Positions 6,609 to 15,208 of a stretch of 64,000 nucleotides of DNA are shown piece after piece (the stretch's first letter is position 1; every line of letters begins with the position of its first letter). Position numbers and translations under genes: made by a program. This DNA is from UBA7662 sp943369355 (GTDB taxonomy: Bacteria; Bacteroidota; Bacteroidia; UBA7662). The notes under the pieces were generated by a model that was given only the letters and a program-made list of their open reading frames with translations, was not told the origin of the DNA and searched no databases. The DNA lies in assembly GCA_943369355.1 (NCBI GenBank), contig CALRMX020000001.1, forward strand, positions 62,001-126,000. Reading direction: 5' to 3'.

Positions 6609-8234
6609 ATGAATCTTGAGTTCAACCGCAACGAAGACGAATACAAACAGCTTTTATTCAAGTACAAGCACCGTTTCGAACAAATTAAAAAAGGTGGAGG
6701 GGAAAAGGCGATTGAAAAACTTCACGAGAAAGGTAAACTTTCTGCTCGTGAAAGAATAGCCGTATTGGTCGATGCAGGTACCGAGCCATTAGAAATAGGT
6801 GGATTTGCAGGAGAAGGCATGTATCAAGAGCATGGAGGATGCCCCTCTGGAGGAGTAGTGGTTGTACTTGGGTATGTGAGCAAACGTTTATGTGTCATTG
6901 TTGCGAATGATGCCACAGTTAAGGCTGGTGCATGGTTCCCCATTACAGGAAAAAAGAATCTTCGTGCCCAAGAAATTGCCATCGAAAATAAAATACCGAT
7001 TATTTATCTAGTCGATAGTGCTGGTGTTTATCTACCCATGCAAGATGAAATATTTCCAGATAAAGAGCATTTCGGCCGAATTTTCAGGAATAATGCAATC
7101 ATGTCTTCTGAAGGAATTGTACAGATTGCTGCTGTTATGGGCTCGTGCGTTGCTGGGGGCGCTTACCTTCCGATTATGTCGGATGAGGCACTCATAGTGG
7201 ATAAAACAGGCAGTATTTTCTTGGCAGGATCCTACCTCGTGAAGGCCGCAATAGGAGAAGATATCGATAATGAAACGCTGGGAGGTGCTACTACGCATTG
7301 TGAAATCAGTGGAGTGACAGATTATAAAATGCCCGATGATAAAACCTGTCTAGAAACCATTCGGAAGTTAATTGGGAAAATAGGAAAGCCAGAATTAACG
7401 GGCTTCGACCGTATAAAAGCCGCTCTTCCACTGAAAGATCAGAAAGAAATTTATGGGATTTTCCCGGTTTCAGGAAAACCATACGACACACTAGAAATTA
7501 TTGAGCGAATTGTCGATAATTCTGAATTCATCCCTTACAAAGACGGTTATGGGAAGTCTATCATTTGCGGATATGCTCGAGTAGATGGTTGGGCGGTCGG
7601 TATCGTAGCCAATCAGCGAAAGGTTGTCAAAAGCAAAAAAGGAGAAATGCAATTTGGAGGAGTGATTTATTCGGATTCTGCCGATAAAGCCACAAGGTTT
7701 ATTGCAAATTGCAATCAAAAACGTATACCGCTAGTCTTTCTTCAAGATGTTACCGGATTTATGGTAGGGAGCCGTTCGGAACATGGAGGCATCATTAAGG
7801 ATGGCGCAAAAATGGTGAATGCTGTTGCGAATTCGGTTGTACCTAAGATCACCATTGTAACAGGAAATTCTTACGGTGCCGGTAACTATGCCATGTGTGG
7901 AAAAGCATACGACCCAAGATTGATTTATGCTTGGCCAACTGCTAAAATGGCCGTAATGGGGGGCGATCAGGCCGCCAAAGTGCTGCTTCAAATTCAATTG
8001 AGCGCTGCCAAATCAAAAGGTGAAAGTATCAGTGCTGAAACAGAAGCCTCATTACTCAAAGAAATATCCGATAAGTACTCAAGCCAAACTACACCTGAAT
8101 ATGCTGCTGCTCGATTGTGGGTCGATGGCATCATTGATCCTTTAGAAACAAGGAAGGTTATAAGTATGGCCATTGAAGCAGCTAACCATGCACCTATTAC
8201 CAAGAAGTTTAATATGGGTGTACTTCAGGTTTGA
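6609..8234 (+). CDS. Acyl-CoA carboxylase, carboxyltransferase (beta) subunit
   Basis: Transfers carboxyl from carboxybiotin to an acyl-CoA. The 541-residue protein has the tandem crotonase-like halves of the PccB/MccB family. KLHEKGKLSARERI is the family N-terminal signature. The first half holds IYLVDSAGVYLP and SCVAGGAYLP, the second holds VTGFMVGS and NSYGAGNYAMCG, the paired oxyanion-hole glycine loops. The VYLPMQDEIFPDKEHFG segment resembles methylcrotonoyl-CoA carboxylase beta more than propionyl-CoA carboxylase, so MccB is my first guess, geranyl-CoA or propionyl-CoA carboxylase the alternatives. A biotin carboxylase subunit lies 5.4 kb away on the other strand; no biotin carrier gene is in the window. 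Confidence 0.92.
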   Translation: MNLEFNRNEDEYKQLLFKYKHRFEQIKKGGGEKAIEKLHEKGKLSARERIAVLVDAGTEPLEIGGFAGEGMYQEHGGCPSGGVVVVLGYVSKRLCVIVANDATVKAGAWFPITGKKNLRAQEIAIENKIPIIYLVDSAGVYLPMQDEIFPDKEHFGRIFRNNAIMSSEGIVQIAAVMGSCVAGGAYLPIMSDEALIVDKTGSIFLAGSYLVKAAIGEDIDNETLGGATTHCEISGVTDYKMPDDKTCLETIRKLIGKIGKPELTGFDRIKAALPLKDQKEIYGIFPVSGKPYDTLEIIERIVDNSEFIPYKDGYGKSIICGYARVDGWAVGIVANQRKVVKSKKGEMQFGGVIYSDSADKATRFIANCNQKRIPLVFLQDVTGFMVGSRSEHGGIIKDGAKMVNAVANSVVPKITIVTGNSYGAGNYAMCGKAYDPRLIYAWPTAKMAVMGGDQAAKVLLQIQLSAAKSKGESISAETEASLLKEISDKYSSQTTPEYAAARLWVDGIIDPLETRKVISMAIEAANHAPITKKFNMGVLQV

Positions 8235-8255
8235 AGCCTTTTTACAGATGAAGCT

Positions 8256-9464
8256 TTATGCCGTAACGTAATCTTCTAAGTAGCTGAATTTTGCCGTTAG
8301 CTCGCCATCTCTACAGATACTAGCTCTGCGTATCATTTCATCTTCAGGATTCCGAATTAGCTTATCCATAATGTATTGTAACAAGTTATAAGAAAATTCT
8401 CTCGAAGCATCTCTCGGCAGTTCGCAGGGCAAATTGTCAACCGCCATTATATCTATGCTCTCTGGGATGAAAGGTTTGGTTTCGGTCTCAGAAAACGGAT
8501 TAAAGCCATAAAATGGATCCGCAATGCTGCTTGCTCGGATAGTAGAAGGTATTGAGCCGTCTATATCGCAGGTGATATCTGCTATGGTTTTTACTTTGAA
8601 ATTGGCCTCACGCATGTCGGCTTTGGTAAAGAAAATGGGTGCTTTGGGATCCCAATAAATCGTGTTTACCAATAGGTCGGTTACCGATAGAAACGGTTTA
8701 AAAATAGAAACGTACTCCTCTGGAAATTCATGAAAGTGTGCACTTTCGAACGGGCGATGATTTTTATGCCGATATAAATCTTTTGAACGCAACTCAACAT
8801 ATACGGGCGAATCGAATTCCTGGAATAGATACTCGTCAATACTTACCGATTTAACGCCTGCTACATGAAGCATCTCAAGGGCCCCTGAACCTACGCGCCC
8901 GGTACCCGTAACCGCAATCTTAATAGGAGGTAGATTTAAACCTGTATACAAGGATCTTAGTTCTGCATAATCGTGACATAGATGTGCGGGCTTCAACTGA
9001 AATTGACCGCTGCGTATACCGTAGGCCCTGAGTCCGTTGTGCGTCCCAACCACGCCGGCGTAATGACCAAATGCCACGGCTCTTTTCCCTGTTTCAAAGG
9101 TTATCACTTCGTAATCTACCATTCTGATCTTGAGCTTCAATAACTGCTGCAACAGATGGCGATTATAACTTTGTTTTTTGATGGTATGAGAGAAGAATAA
9201 GTAGGTTTTGTTCTCAATTAGCTCATTAACAGGAACTTCCTTTACTCCCATGAGAATATCGCAATCGGATAGGTCTTCGTTTATTTCACACCCAGCAGCC
9301 GCATAATCGCTTTCTGGATAACACCGGATAGGGGAAGGCTGAACCTTAATTTTTAGTTCGGGGTAATTTAGTAGTAGCTGTTCACAATGTTCGGGAATTA
9401 AGGGCACGCGGTGATCATGTGGCACTTTACCTTCTCTTACTATTCCAATGCTGATCAAGTTCAT
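8256..9464 (-). CDS. Saccharopine/alanine dehydrogenase-like NAD-dependent protein
   Basis: 402-residue protein of the AlaDH/PNT N-terminal superfamily, close to NAD-dependent saccharopine dehydrogenase (lysine-forming) as found in many Bacteroidota. The N-terminal domain opens GIVREGKVPHDHRVPL, the usual REgK...RVPLtP motif. The Rossmann domain begins at KIAVTGTGRVGSGALEML. The segment IADITCDIDGSIPST is typical of this family. In the family the enzyme cleaves saccharopine to lysine and 2-oxoglutarate, but whether this one works in lysine metabolism is uncertain because no partner gene is adjacent. The minus-strand stop lies 21 bases from the end of the carboxylase gene (convergent). Confidence 0.82.
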   Translation of the reverse strand: MNLISIGIVREGKVPHDHRVPLIPEHCEQLLLNYPELKIKVQPSPIRCYPESDYAAAGCEINEDLSDCDILMGVKEVPVNELIENKTYLFFSHTIKKQSYNRHLLQQLLKLKIRMVDYEVITFETGKRAVAFGHYAGVVGTHNGLRAYGIRSGQFQLKPAHLCHDYAELRSLYTGLNLPPIKIAVTGTGRVGSGALEMLHVAGVKSVSIDEYLFQEFDSPVYVELRSKDLYRHKNHRPFESAHFHEFPEEYVSIFKPFLSVTDLLVNTIYWDPKAPIFFTKADMREANFKVKTIADITCDIDGSIPSTIRASSIADPFYGFNPFSETETKPFIPESIDIMAVDNLPCELPRDASREFSYNLLQYIMDKLIRNPEDEMIRRASICRDGELTAKFSYLEDYVTA

Positions 9465-9539
9465 GTTGCAAAAGTCGTCATTTATGGGTGAAAGGGCAAA
9501 TTGAGCCAGTTATTTAATTCTTCTACTGCGCTTTTTCAG

Positions 9540-9547
9540 TACCTTTG
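9540..9547 (+). promoter_or_regulatory. -7 promoter box of the tmRNA gene
   Basis: TACCTTTG, an exact TAnnTTTG match and identical to the box of the SRP RNA gene. It ends 10 bases before the predicted tmRNA 5' end. Confidence 0.6.
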
Positions 9548-9557
9548 TATATCATTT

Positions 9558-9925
9558 GGGGCTGACCGGAATCGACAGCTTGTATGAAAACGCAGGTAAG
9601 CATGCGGAGCCTTGTACGGGTGCTCCTTAATCTGAACGTTCAAGCCATAAACGGCGAAAATAACTACGCACTCGCTGCTTAATCCTAGGGATTAAGTTGA
9701 GTTGTTCCTTTTATACCGGGTCTCTGGGGTGTAATATAAGGAACATCATTTACCAGAGAATAGCCAACGTTTCGCTCCTAAACAGCGGTGATATTTTTAA
9801 GAGCTAAGGATTACATTGGCAAGCCATCCGGCCTGTGAAATCACGAAAACCAACGGAAGGATAAGCATGTAGAAAGCTTTCGGTTCGCTTGACTGGACCA
9901 GGGTTCGACTCCCTGCAGCTCCACC
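9558..9925 (+). ncRNA. ssrA: tmRNA (one-piece)
   Basis: Rescues stalled ribosomes and tags the truncated product for proteolysis. The 5' end GGGGCTGACCGGAATCGAC and the 3' end with the T-arm GGGTTCGACTCCC and acceptor strand CAGCTCC pair as a tRNA-like domain (with one G-T pair). Length is about 366 nt, normal for one-piece tmRNA. The internal reading frame gives GENNYALAA then TAA. Only ACC of the 3' ACCA is in the genome, so the final A must be added. A -7 box lies upstream and a strong hairpin terminator downstream. Confidence 0.97.
9653..9682 (+). other. tmRNA proteolysis-tag reading frame
   Basis: Resume codon GGC at 9653, then codons for GENNYALAA and TAA at 9680-9682. The C-terminal ALAA is the usual ClpXP degron, and G as the first tag residue is what I recall for Bacteroidota tmRNAs. 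The preceding ATAAAC fits the resume-codon context. Confidence 0.9.
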
Positions 9926-9927
9926 TT

Positions 9928-9960
9928 AAACCTGTCTTTGAATTTCAAGGGCAGGTTTTT
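9928..9960 (+). terminator. Terminator of the tmRNA gene
   Basis: AAACCTG pairs with CAGGTTT and the inner TTTGA pairs with TCAAG (one G-T), giving a long stem with a 3-base loop, then a T run. It begins 3 bases after the tmRNA end. Confidence 0.85.
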
Positions 9961-10013
9961 CATTTCAATTGTATTTTGTTAGCTTAGTTTTTACACTTTT
10001 CAACTTACAGCTG

Positions 10014-10610
10014 ATGCGTTCACTGCTAATTTTCTCCTTATCTTTTTTATGGATAACTGCTCATTCTCAAATTTTACAAACAGCTTCCAGTCAACCGGTA
10101 ACAAGAAAAACCTTGATTAAGGTAGATCTATTCAGTCCGATTTACGACATGCTGAACGTTGAAGTAGAAAGAAAAATTTCTGATGAAAGTAGTTGGACGG
10201 CTGAACTGTTAATTCAACGTGAAAAGGAGAATAGGTCGATATTTAGTAAAACAGGGGGGCGAATTTTTTACAGGTATTATTTGAATGAAACACCCGCACC
10301 AGTCGGGCTTTATGTTGCAGGCGGCATGGGGGTTTTCGACGTTAAACAAGTAGATAGCGTGTATTCTTTTGTTTCAGGACCTACTGGAAATAGATTGGAA
10401 ACTGTAAATATTGCTAGAGCTACCGAAGCAGCATTATTCGTTTTTATCGGAAAACAAGCGGTCTTTAAAAACCGTATTTCACTCGATTTAGGGATAGGGG
10501 CGGGTTATACTTTTAATCCAATAAACTCTTTTTCAAATTTTAATTTGGTTTTTAATAACTATGGCTTGTACGGTAATTTGAAAGTTGGGTTACTTATTGG
10601 CAACCCTTAA
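10014..10610 (+). CDS. Secreted protein, probable small outer-membrane beta-barrel
   Basis: I recognise no named family. From the ATG at 10014 the 198-residue protein starts with a clear signal peptide (MRSLLIFSLSFLWITAHSQ). The mature part has alternating polar/hydrophobic strands ending in aromatic residues, such as GRIFYRYYLN, VGLYVAGGMGVF and LDLGIGAGYTFNP, and terminates in a glycine-rich strand, as in 8-strand barrels of the DUF3575/OmpW-like sort. An earlier in-frame TTG at 9969 would add 15 residues but overlaps the tmRNA terminator region. Single gene between tmRNA and plsC. Confidence 0.7.
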   Translation: MRSLLIFSLSFLWITAHSQILQTASSQPVTRKTLIKVDLFSPIYDMLNVEVERKISDESSWTAELLIQREKENRSIFSKTGGRIFYRYYLNETPAPVGLYVAGGMGVFDVKQVDSVYSFVSGPTGNRLETVNIARATEAALFVFIGKQAVFKNRISLDLGIGAGYTFNPINSFSNFNLVFNNYGLYGNLKVGLLIGNP

Positions 10611-10637
10611 ACCCTTTCAATTTACGTACTTTGTAGT

Positions 10638-11381
10638 ATGGCAAAAGCGATAGGTTATTTTCTGACTCCGTTTTATCTCCTTTCATTCGGAATTACTTTA
10701 TTAATTTTTGACGTCTTTCAACGTTTGGCTTGGTCGATTGGTGGGTATGCGGCCCAGCAAAATGCGGTTTATTGGTTAAACGGTACTTTAATGCGCCTTA
10801 TTCATATCCTAGGCGGAAGAATTTCTTTTGATTTTTCACCAGCGAACTTGCCTACAGGGAAAAAGCTCATATTCGTGGCTAATCATCAAAGCATGAACGA
10901 TATACCTCCCATGATTTGGCATTTCAGAAAATACGCTCCCATTTTTATAGCCAAAAAAGAACTTGAAAAGGGTGTGCCGAGTATTTCGTACAATTATAAA
11001 AGGCGGGGAGTAATAGCTATCGATAGGAAAGATGGAGGTCAGGCTAGGGCTGCGATAATGGCTTTAGGCGATCGACTGAAAAACGAAAACATATCGGTAT
11101 GTATATTTCCCGAAGGCACTCGAGCACGCGATGGCAAGCTCAAACCTTTTCAATCGGGCGGAATAAAAACGTTGTTAACTCAGGTCCCCGACGCCGTATT
11201 GGTACCGGTTGTTGTTGCGAATAGCTGGAAAATGGTACAATACGGTTTTTGGCCAATTCCTGCCGGAATTCACTTACGTTTTAAGGTTTTGGAACCACTA
11301 CACGTAAAAGGCATATCTGCCGATGCAGCGCTTGAAACTGTCCGGAATCGGATCGAAGAGCAACTTAAAAAGTACAATTAA
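10638..11381 (+). CDS. plsC: 1-acyl-sn-glycerol-3-phosphate acyltransferase
   Basis: Membrane-associated enzyme converting lysophosphatidate to phosphatidate in phospholipid synthesis. The 247-residue protein has an N-terminal hydrophobic segment (about 5-28), then block I NHQSMND (His83, Asp88; the HX4D catalytic pair), block II around GVIAIDR, and block III FPEGTR at 157-162 that binds the phosphate of the acceptor. Later VPVVVANSW corresponds to block IV. It is followed 19 bases later by the S46 peptidase gene, which may be co-transcribed though functionally unrelated. Confidence 0.93.
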   Translation: MAKAIGYFLTPFYLLSFGITLLIFDVFQRLAWSIGGYAAQQNAVYWLNGTLMRLIHILGGRISFDFSPANLPTGKKLIFVANHQSMNDIPPMIWHFRKYAPIFIAKKELEKGVPSISYNYKRRGVIAIDRKDGGQARAAIMALGDRLKNENISVCIFPEGTRARDGKLKPFQSGGIKTLLTQVPDAVLVPVVVANSWKMVQYGFWPIPAGIHLRFKVLEPLHVKGISADAALETVRNRIEEQLKKYN

Positions 11382-11400
11382 CGATTTACAATAAGGAATT

Positions 11401-13554
11401 ATGAAACATATTAAGAAGCTTATTCTAACCCTGGGCATAGCTTTCAGTGGTTCGGTACTTGCAGGTCCAGAGGAGGGTATGTACCCCATGAGCGATTTGT
11501 CGAAATTGGATCTTAAAAAGGCTGGTTTTGGTTTAACAGCCGAAGAATTGTTCAGCAGCAGAGGAGATGCATTAATGAATGCATTGGTGCGAGTTGGAGG
11601 CTGTACGGGTTCTTTCGTTTCGCCCGAGGGCTTAATTATCACGAATCATCATTGTGCTTTTGGAGCTGTAGCAGCCGCTAGTTCGGTAGAAAACGACTAT
11701 ATCAGCAAGGGCTATTTGGCCAGAGAAAAACAAGTCGAAAAAATTGCACAAGGATTAACCGTACGTATTACGGTTGGTTACGAAGATGTTTCTGCATTCG
11801 TGATAGGTGCTGCCGGTAATGAAACTGATCCAGTAAAACGTTTGGCTGCCATGCGTGAAAAGATGCGATTAATTGAGGCAGATGCTAAAAAGAAGGACCC
11901 AAAACAATCGCATGAAGTTTCAGAAATGTTTTTGGGTAAATCTTATGTGTTGTTTCATTATGAAACGATTCAGGATATTCGGATGGTATACGTTCCACCT
12001 AGGAATATTGGTGAATTTGGTGGTGAAAGTGATAATTGGGTTTGGCCGAGACATAATGGCGACTTTGCCTTTGTACGAGCCTACGTAGCTCCAGATGGTA
12101 GTCCTGCTGCGTACAGTGAAAAAAATATCCCATTTGTGCCAAAGAGACACTTAAAAGTGAATCCTAATGGGGTAAAGGCAGAGGCCATGGTTTTTATCAT
12201 GGGCTATCCCGGCCGCACTTTTCGACATTATCCCGCGGCGTATATTGAATATCAGAACGACTATCTGCTACCCTATACTTCACAAACATACGACTGGCAA
12301 ATTGATTATATGAAGCGTTTAGGTGAGGCTAGTCCGGAGAAAGAAATAGCATTTGCGAGCAAAATGAAAGGACTGGCCAATGTTACCAAAAACTACAAAG
12401 GCAAAATTCAAGGAATTCGAAGGATTGATTTGATAAACGCCAAACTCCTTGAGGAACAAAAATTGAAAAAAATAGTAACCGACGATCCTGAGCTGTCTAA
12501 AGTCTATGGTAATCTATTCGAAGAGCTCAATAGTGTATATGGAGCAATCAAAGCCGATGCTACGCAAAACCTATGGCTAAATCAGTTTTTTAGTGGAAGC
12601 GCCGCTCTTTCAATTGCTGGCCGAATTGCAACCATTCGTATTGCACTTGATACTGTTTCGAAAGCGAACAGAGAGCATTTCATAAAAAAACAAGCCGATG
12701 ATCTTATAAAAGTGAGTGGTCGATGGTATTCACCCTATGATGCCTCATTAGATCGTGACTTTATTGCAATGATGGTTCGTCAAAGTATGGGCTGGCCAAG
12801 TGATAAACAACTGCTCACATTAAAGAGCCGTTACGGACAAGATGAGTCGGGAGAAAAACTCGAGAAGATGTTGAATAAATTAACCACTAAGACTCCGTTG
12901 TTGAACTACGATAAGCTCGTTGAACTACTCAAAACTAAACCGGAGAAGGTGTTTTACCTCAAACATGACCTCATTGAGATTGCTTTTGAAATGATACAAC
13001 TTCAGGCTTCACTTCGTCAACGTTCGATACAAAACGAAGCCAAGCTGGCTGGCTTATTGCCAAAATACGCTGATCTGAAAATGGTTGCAGGTATGCAGTT
13101 TGTACCTGACGCCAATAGTACGTTGAGACTCACCTTCGGTAAAGTAAAAGGGTACGAACCAGAAGATGGGATAGTGCAGGCTCCGTTTACCACCATCAGT
13201 GGATTATTGGCGAAAGGTGATTCGGTGGGTGATTACGAAATCAACAAGTCCTTAGTTCAAGCCTATAAAAGTGGCGAGCATACCAAATATCAACATCCCG
13301 ATCTAAAAGATGTACCTGTTGGGTTGCTGTATAATTTAGACACTACTGGAGGGAACTCTGGAAGCCCAGTTATGAATAGTAAAGGAGAATTGATAGGCGT
13401 AAACTTTGACCGAGCCTACACCGCCACCATCAATGATTTCGCTTGGAATGAGGCTTACAGCAGGTCCATCGGCGTAGACATCCGCTTTATACTGTGGACG
13501 CTCGACAACGTGGCAGATGCAGACTTTTTAATTAAGGAAATGGGTGTGAAGTAA
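11401..13554 (+). CDS. S46 family dipeptidyl-peptidase, predicted Asp/Glu-specific (DPP11-like)
   Basis: Periplasmic serine exopeptidase that removes dipeptides from the N terminus of oligopeptides. It is 717 residues, the usual size, with a signal peptide ending near residue 21. The chymotrypsin-like triad can be placed: His in TNHHC (83/84), Asp in the DNWVWPRHNGDF region and Ser653 in GGNSGSP. Eighteen residues after Ser653 is Arg671 in VNFDR. In characterised enzymes an Arg at this place gives Asp/Glu preference (DPP11) and a Gly gives DPP7; the specificity is therefore an inference. Typical of amino-acid-using Bacteroidota. Confidence 0.9.
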   Translation: MKHIKKLILTLGIAFSGSVLAGPEEGMYPMSDLSKLDLKKAGFGLTAEELFSSRGDALMNALVRVGGCTGSFVSPEGLIITNHHCAFGAVAAASSVENDYISKGYLAREKQVEKIAQGLTVRITVGYEDVSAFVIGAAGNETDPVKRLAAMREKMRLIEADAKKKDPKQSHEVSEMFLGKSYVLFHYETIQDIRMVYVPPRNIGEFGGESDNWVWPRHNGDFAFVRAYVAPDGSPAAYSEKNIPFVPKRHLKVNPNGVKAEAMVFIMGYPGRTFRHYPAAYIEYQNDYLLPYTSQTYDWQIDYMKRLGEASPEKEIAFASKMKGLANVTKNYKGKIQGIRRIDLINAKLLEEQKLKKIVTDDPELSKVYGNLFEELNSVYGAIKADATQNLWLNQFFSGSAALSIAGRIATIRIALDTVSKANREHFIKKQADDLIKVSGRWYSPYDASLDRDFIAMMVRQSMGWPSDKQLLTLKSRYGQDESGEKLEKMLNKLTTKTPLLNYDKLVELLKTKPEKVFYLKHDLIEIAFEMIQLQASLRQRSIQNEAKLAGLLPKYADLKMVAGMQFVPDANSTLRLTFGKVKGYEPEDGIVQAPFTTISGLLAKGDSVGDYEINKSLVQAYKSGEHTKYQHPDLKDVPVGLLYNLDTTGGNSGSPVMNSKGELIGVNFDRAYTATINDFAWNEAYSRSIGVDIRFILWTLDNVADADFLIKEMGVK

Positions 13555-13570
13555 GACCATGCAGTCAAGA

Positions 13571-13614
13571 AACAAGCCATTGGCACGCAAATTCAAGCAT
13601 GTCAATGGCTTGTT
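13571..13614. terminator. Bidirectional terminator between convergent genes
   Basis: Two perfect 12-base arms (AACAAGCCATTG and its complement CAATGGCTTGTT) separated by 20 bases lie in the 63-base gap between the converging peptidase and biotin carboxylase genes. T runs are weak, so it may act in part by Rho or as a processing site. Confidence 0.6.
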
Positions 13615-13617
13615 GAT

Positions 13618-15114
13618 TTACCGAGTACGATTAATTTTCCAGAGGCTTACATTTTGACCCGAATGTGATGGTGCTGATGCCGACGGAGAATTCGTTTTTT
13701 GACTAAAAACGAATGCGGCTAAAGCAGCAACCTCTGAGTCGTCGTTTGAAAGCGAAGCCAAATACTCTGGTTTAAAATGGCGTTCTATGAACTTGGTATC
13801 AAAATTACCGCTTCTAAAAGCTTCATGATTAACCGCGAAGCTACCGAACGACAAAGTGGTTGCAAAACCACGAATTTCGTACTCAGAAATAGCGCGCAGC
13901 ATTCGCGCAATGGCTTTATCACGAGTATCGGCGTGTACTACCAACTTTGCAATCATGGAGTCGTACATCATGGGTACGTCCATTCCTTGTTCAAATCCAT
14001 CGTCAACTCGCACTCCGGGACCTTTAGGGGTCAAATAACGCTCAAGCTTTCCAACGTTAGGTAAAAAGTTGTTCAATGGGTCTTCGGCACAAACGCGAAG
14101 TTCAATGGCATGTCCGTCAATTTTTATATCTTCCTGCGAAAAAGGTAGTTTTTCGCCTTGAGCAACTCTAATCTGCAATTCCACAAGGTCAAGACCCGTT
14201 ATCATTTCTGTTACTGGGTGCTCTACTTGCAAGCGGGTATTCATCTCAAGGAAGTAGAAGTTCAATTGCTCATCGACTAAAAATTCTACGGTACCAGCAC
14301 CCGAATAGTTACAAGCCTTTGCCACGCGCACTGCAGCTTCTCCCATAGCTTTCCGAACCGCAGGAGTGAGGCAACTTGATGGGGCTTCTTCAATAAGTTT
14401 CTGATGCCTGCGTTGAATGCTGCATTCACGTTCGAATAAATAAACCACGTTTCCATGGTTATCTCCGATAATTTGAATCTCAATATGTCGAGGTGAGCCA
14501 ATATATTTTTCAATAAAAACCGAATCATCGCCAAAAGCAGAACGGGCTTCATTTTGCGCCAAATGGCACTGTTCCTCGAAGGTTGTACTGTCTTCAACCA
14601 CCCGCATTCCCTTACCTCCACCACCCGCTGCTGCTTTTATTAGCACGGGATATCCAATCGCTTCTGCAACATTTTTGGCTTCATTTACGTCTTTGATAGC
14701 GCCTTTAGTGCCAGGAACCATAGGGATGTTAAAATCTTTTACAGCATGTTTGGCCGATAATTTATTACCCATCGTTTCCATACTGTAGGCACTCGGGCCA
14801 ACTAATACAAGGCCAGCATCTTCTACGGATTTAGCGAATTGTGCATTTTCAGATAAAAAACCGTAACCTGGGTGAATGGCATCGATTCCATTTTTGAGGC
14901 ATACATCAATGATTGCGCTACCTCTTAAATACGACTGTGCACTGGGTGCTGGTCCTAATAAAAAGGCTTCATCTGCAAATCGAACGTGAGGACTAAGCCG
15001 GTCAGCTTCAGAATATACAGCTACTGTTTTTATGCCCATTTCACGTGCAGTTCGCATTACCCGGAGAGCAATTTCACCTCTATTTGCAACAAGTAGTTTC
15101 TTTATTTTACGCAT
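13618..15114 (-). CDS. Biotin carboxylase subunit of an acyl-CoA carboxylase
   Basis: ATP-dependent carboxylation of biotin on a carrier protein. The 498-residue protein has the three parts of the fold: N-terminal LLVANRGEIALRVMRTA, the ATP-grasp with KAAAGGGGKGMRVV and FLEMNTRLQVEHPVTE, and the C-terminal biotin carboxylase domain with HAIELRVCAEDP. It is about 45 residues longer than AccC, with a low-complexity Ser/Ala/Pro stretch then a final SLWKINRTR, as in propionyl- and methylcrotonyl-type alpha subunits without the biotin carrier domain. Likely partner is the beta subunit at 6.6-8.2 kb. The carrier must be encoded elsewhere. Confidence 0.9.
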   Translation of the reverse strand: MRKIKKLLVANRGEIALRVMRTAREMGIKTVAVYSEADRLSPHVRFADEAFLLGPAPSAQSYLRGSAIIDVCLKNGIDAIHPGYGFLSENAQFAKSVEDAGLVLVGPSAYSMETMGNKLSAKHAVKDFNIPMVPGTKGAIKDVNEAKNVAEAIGYPVLIKAAAGGGGKGMRVVEDSTTFEEQCHLAQNEARSAFGDDSVFIEKYIGSPRHIEIQIIGDNHGNVVYLFERECSIQRRHQKLIEEAPSSCLTPAVRKAMGEAAVRVAKACNYSGAGTVEFLVDEQLNFYFLEMNTRLQVEHPVTEMITGLDLVELQIRVAQGEKLPFSQEDIKIDGHAIELRVCAEDPLNNFLPNVGKLERYLTPKGPGVRVDDGFEQGMDVPMMYDSMIAKLVVHADTRDKAIARMLRAISEYEIRGFATTLSFGSFAVNHEAFRSGNFDTKFIERHFKPEYLASLSNDDSEVAALAAFVFSQKTNSPSASAPSHSGQNVSLWKINRTR

Positions 15115-15183
15115 TCCGCTCTATTATGGCAGCTAAGTTAATGGCTTGCATGAAATATTCCTTTGAACAGTGGTGGGAAGAGC

Positions 15184-15191
15184 TAATTTTG
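15184..15191 (+). promoter_or_regulatory. Candidate -7 box for the ccm genes
   Basis: TAATTTTG matches TAnnTTTG and ends 17 bases before the GTG start of ccmB, the same spacing as for the carboxylase gene at 6.6 kb. Confidence 0.45.
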
Positions 15192-15208
15192 TGTGAAATA
15201 CCCTGTTT

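Noticed and set aside
8235..8255. Terminator between the carboxylase and saccharopine dehydrogenase-like genes
   Set aside because: No stable hairpin can be drawn in the 21-base gap; GAAGC/GCTTT pairing is too short.
9880..9925. Stand-alone tRNA from the T-arm and acceptor at the end of this segment
   Set aside because: The acceptor pairs with GGGGCTG 350 bases upstream and there is no anticodon arm; this is the tmRNA 3' domain.
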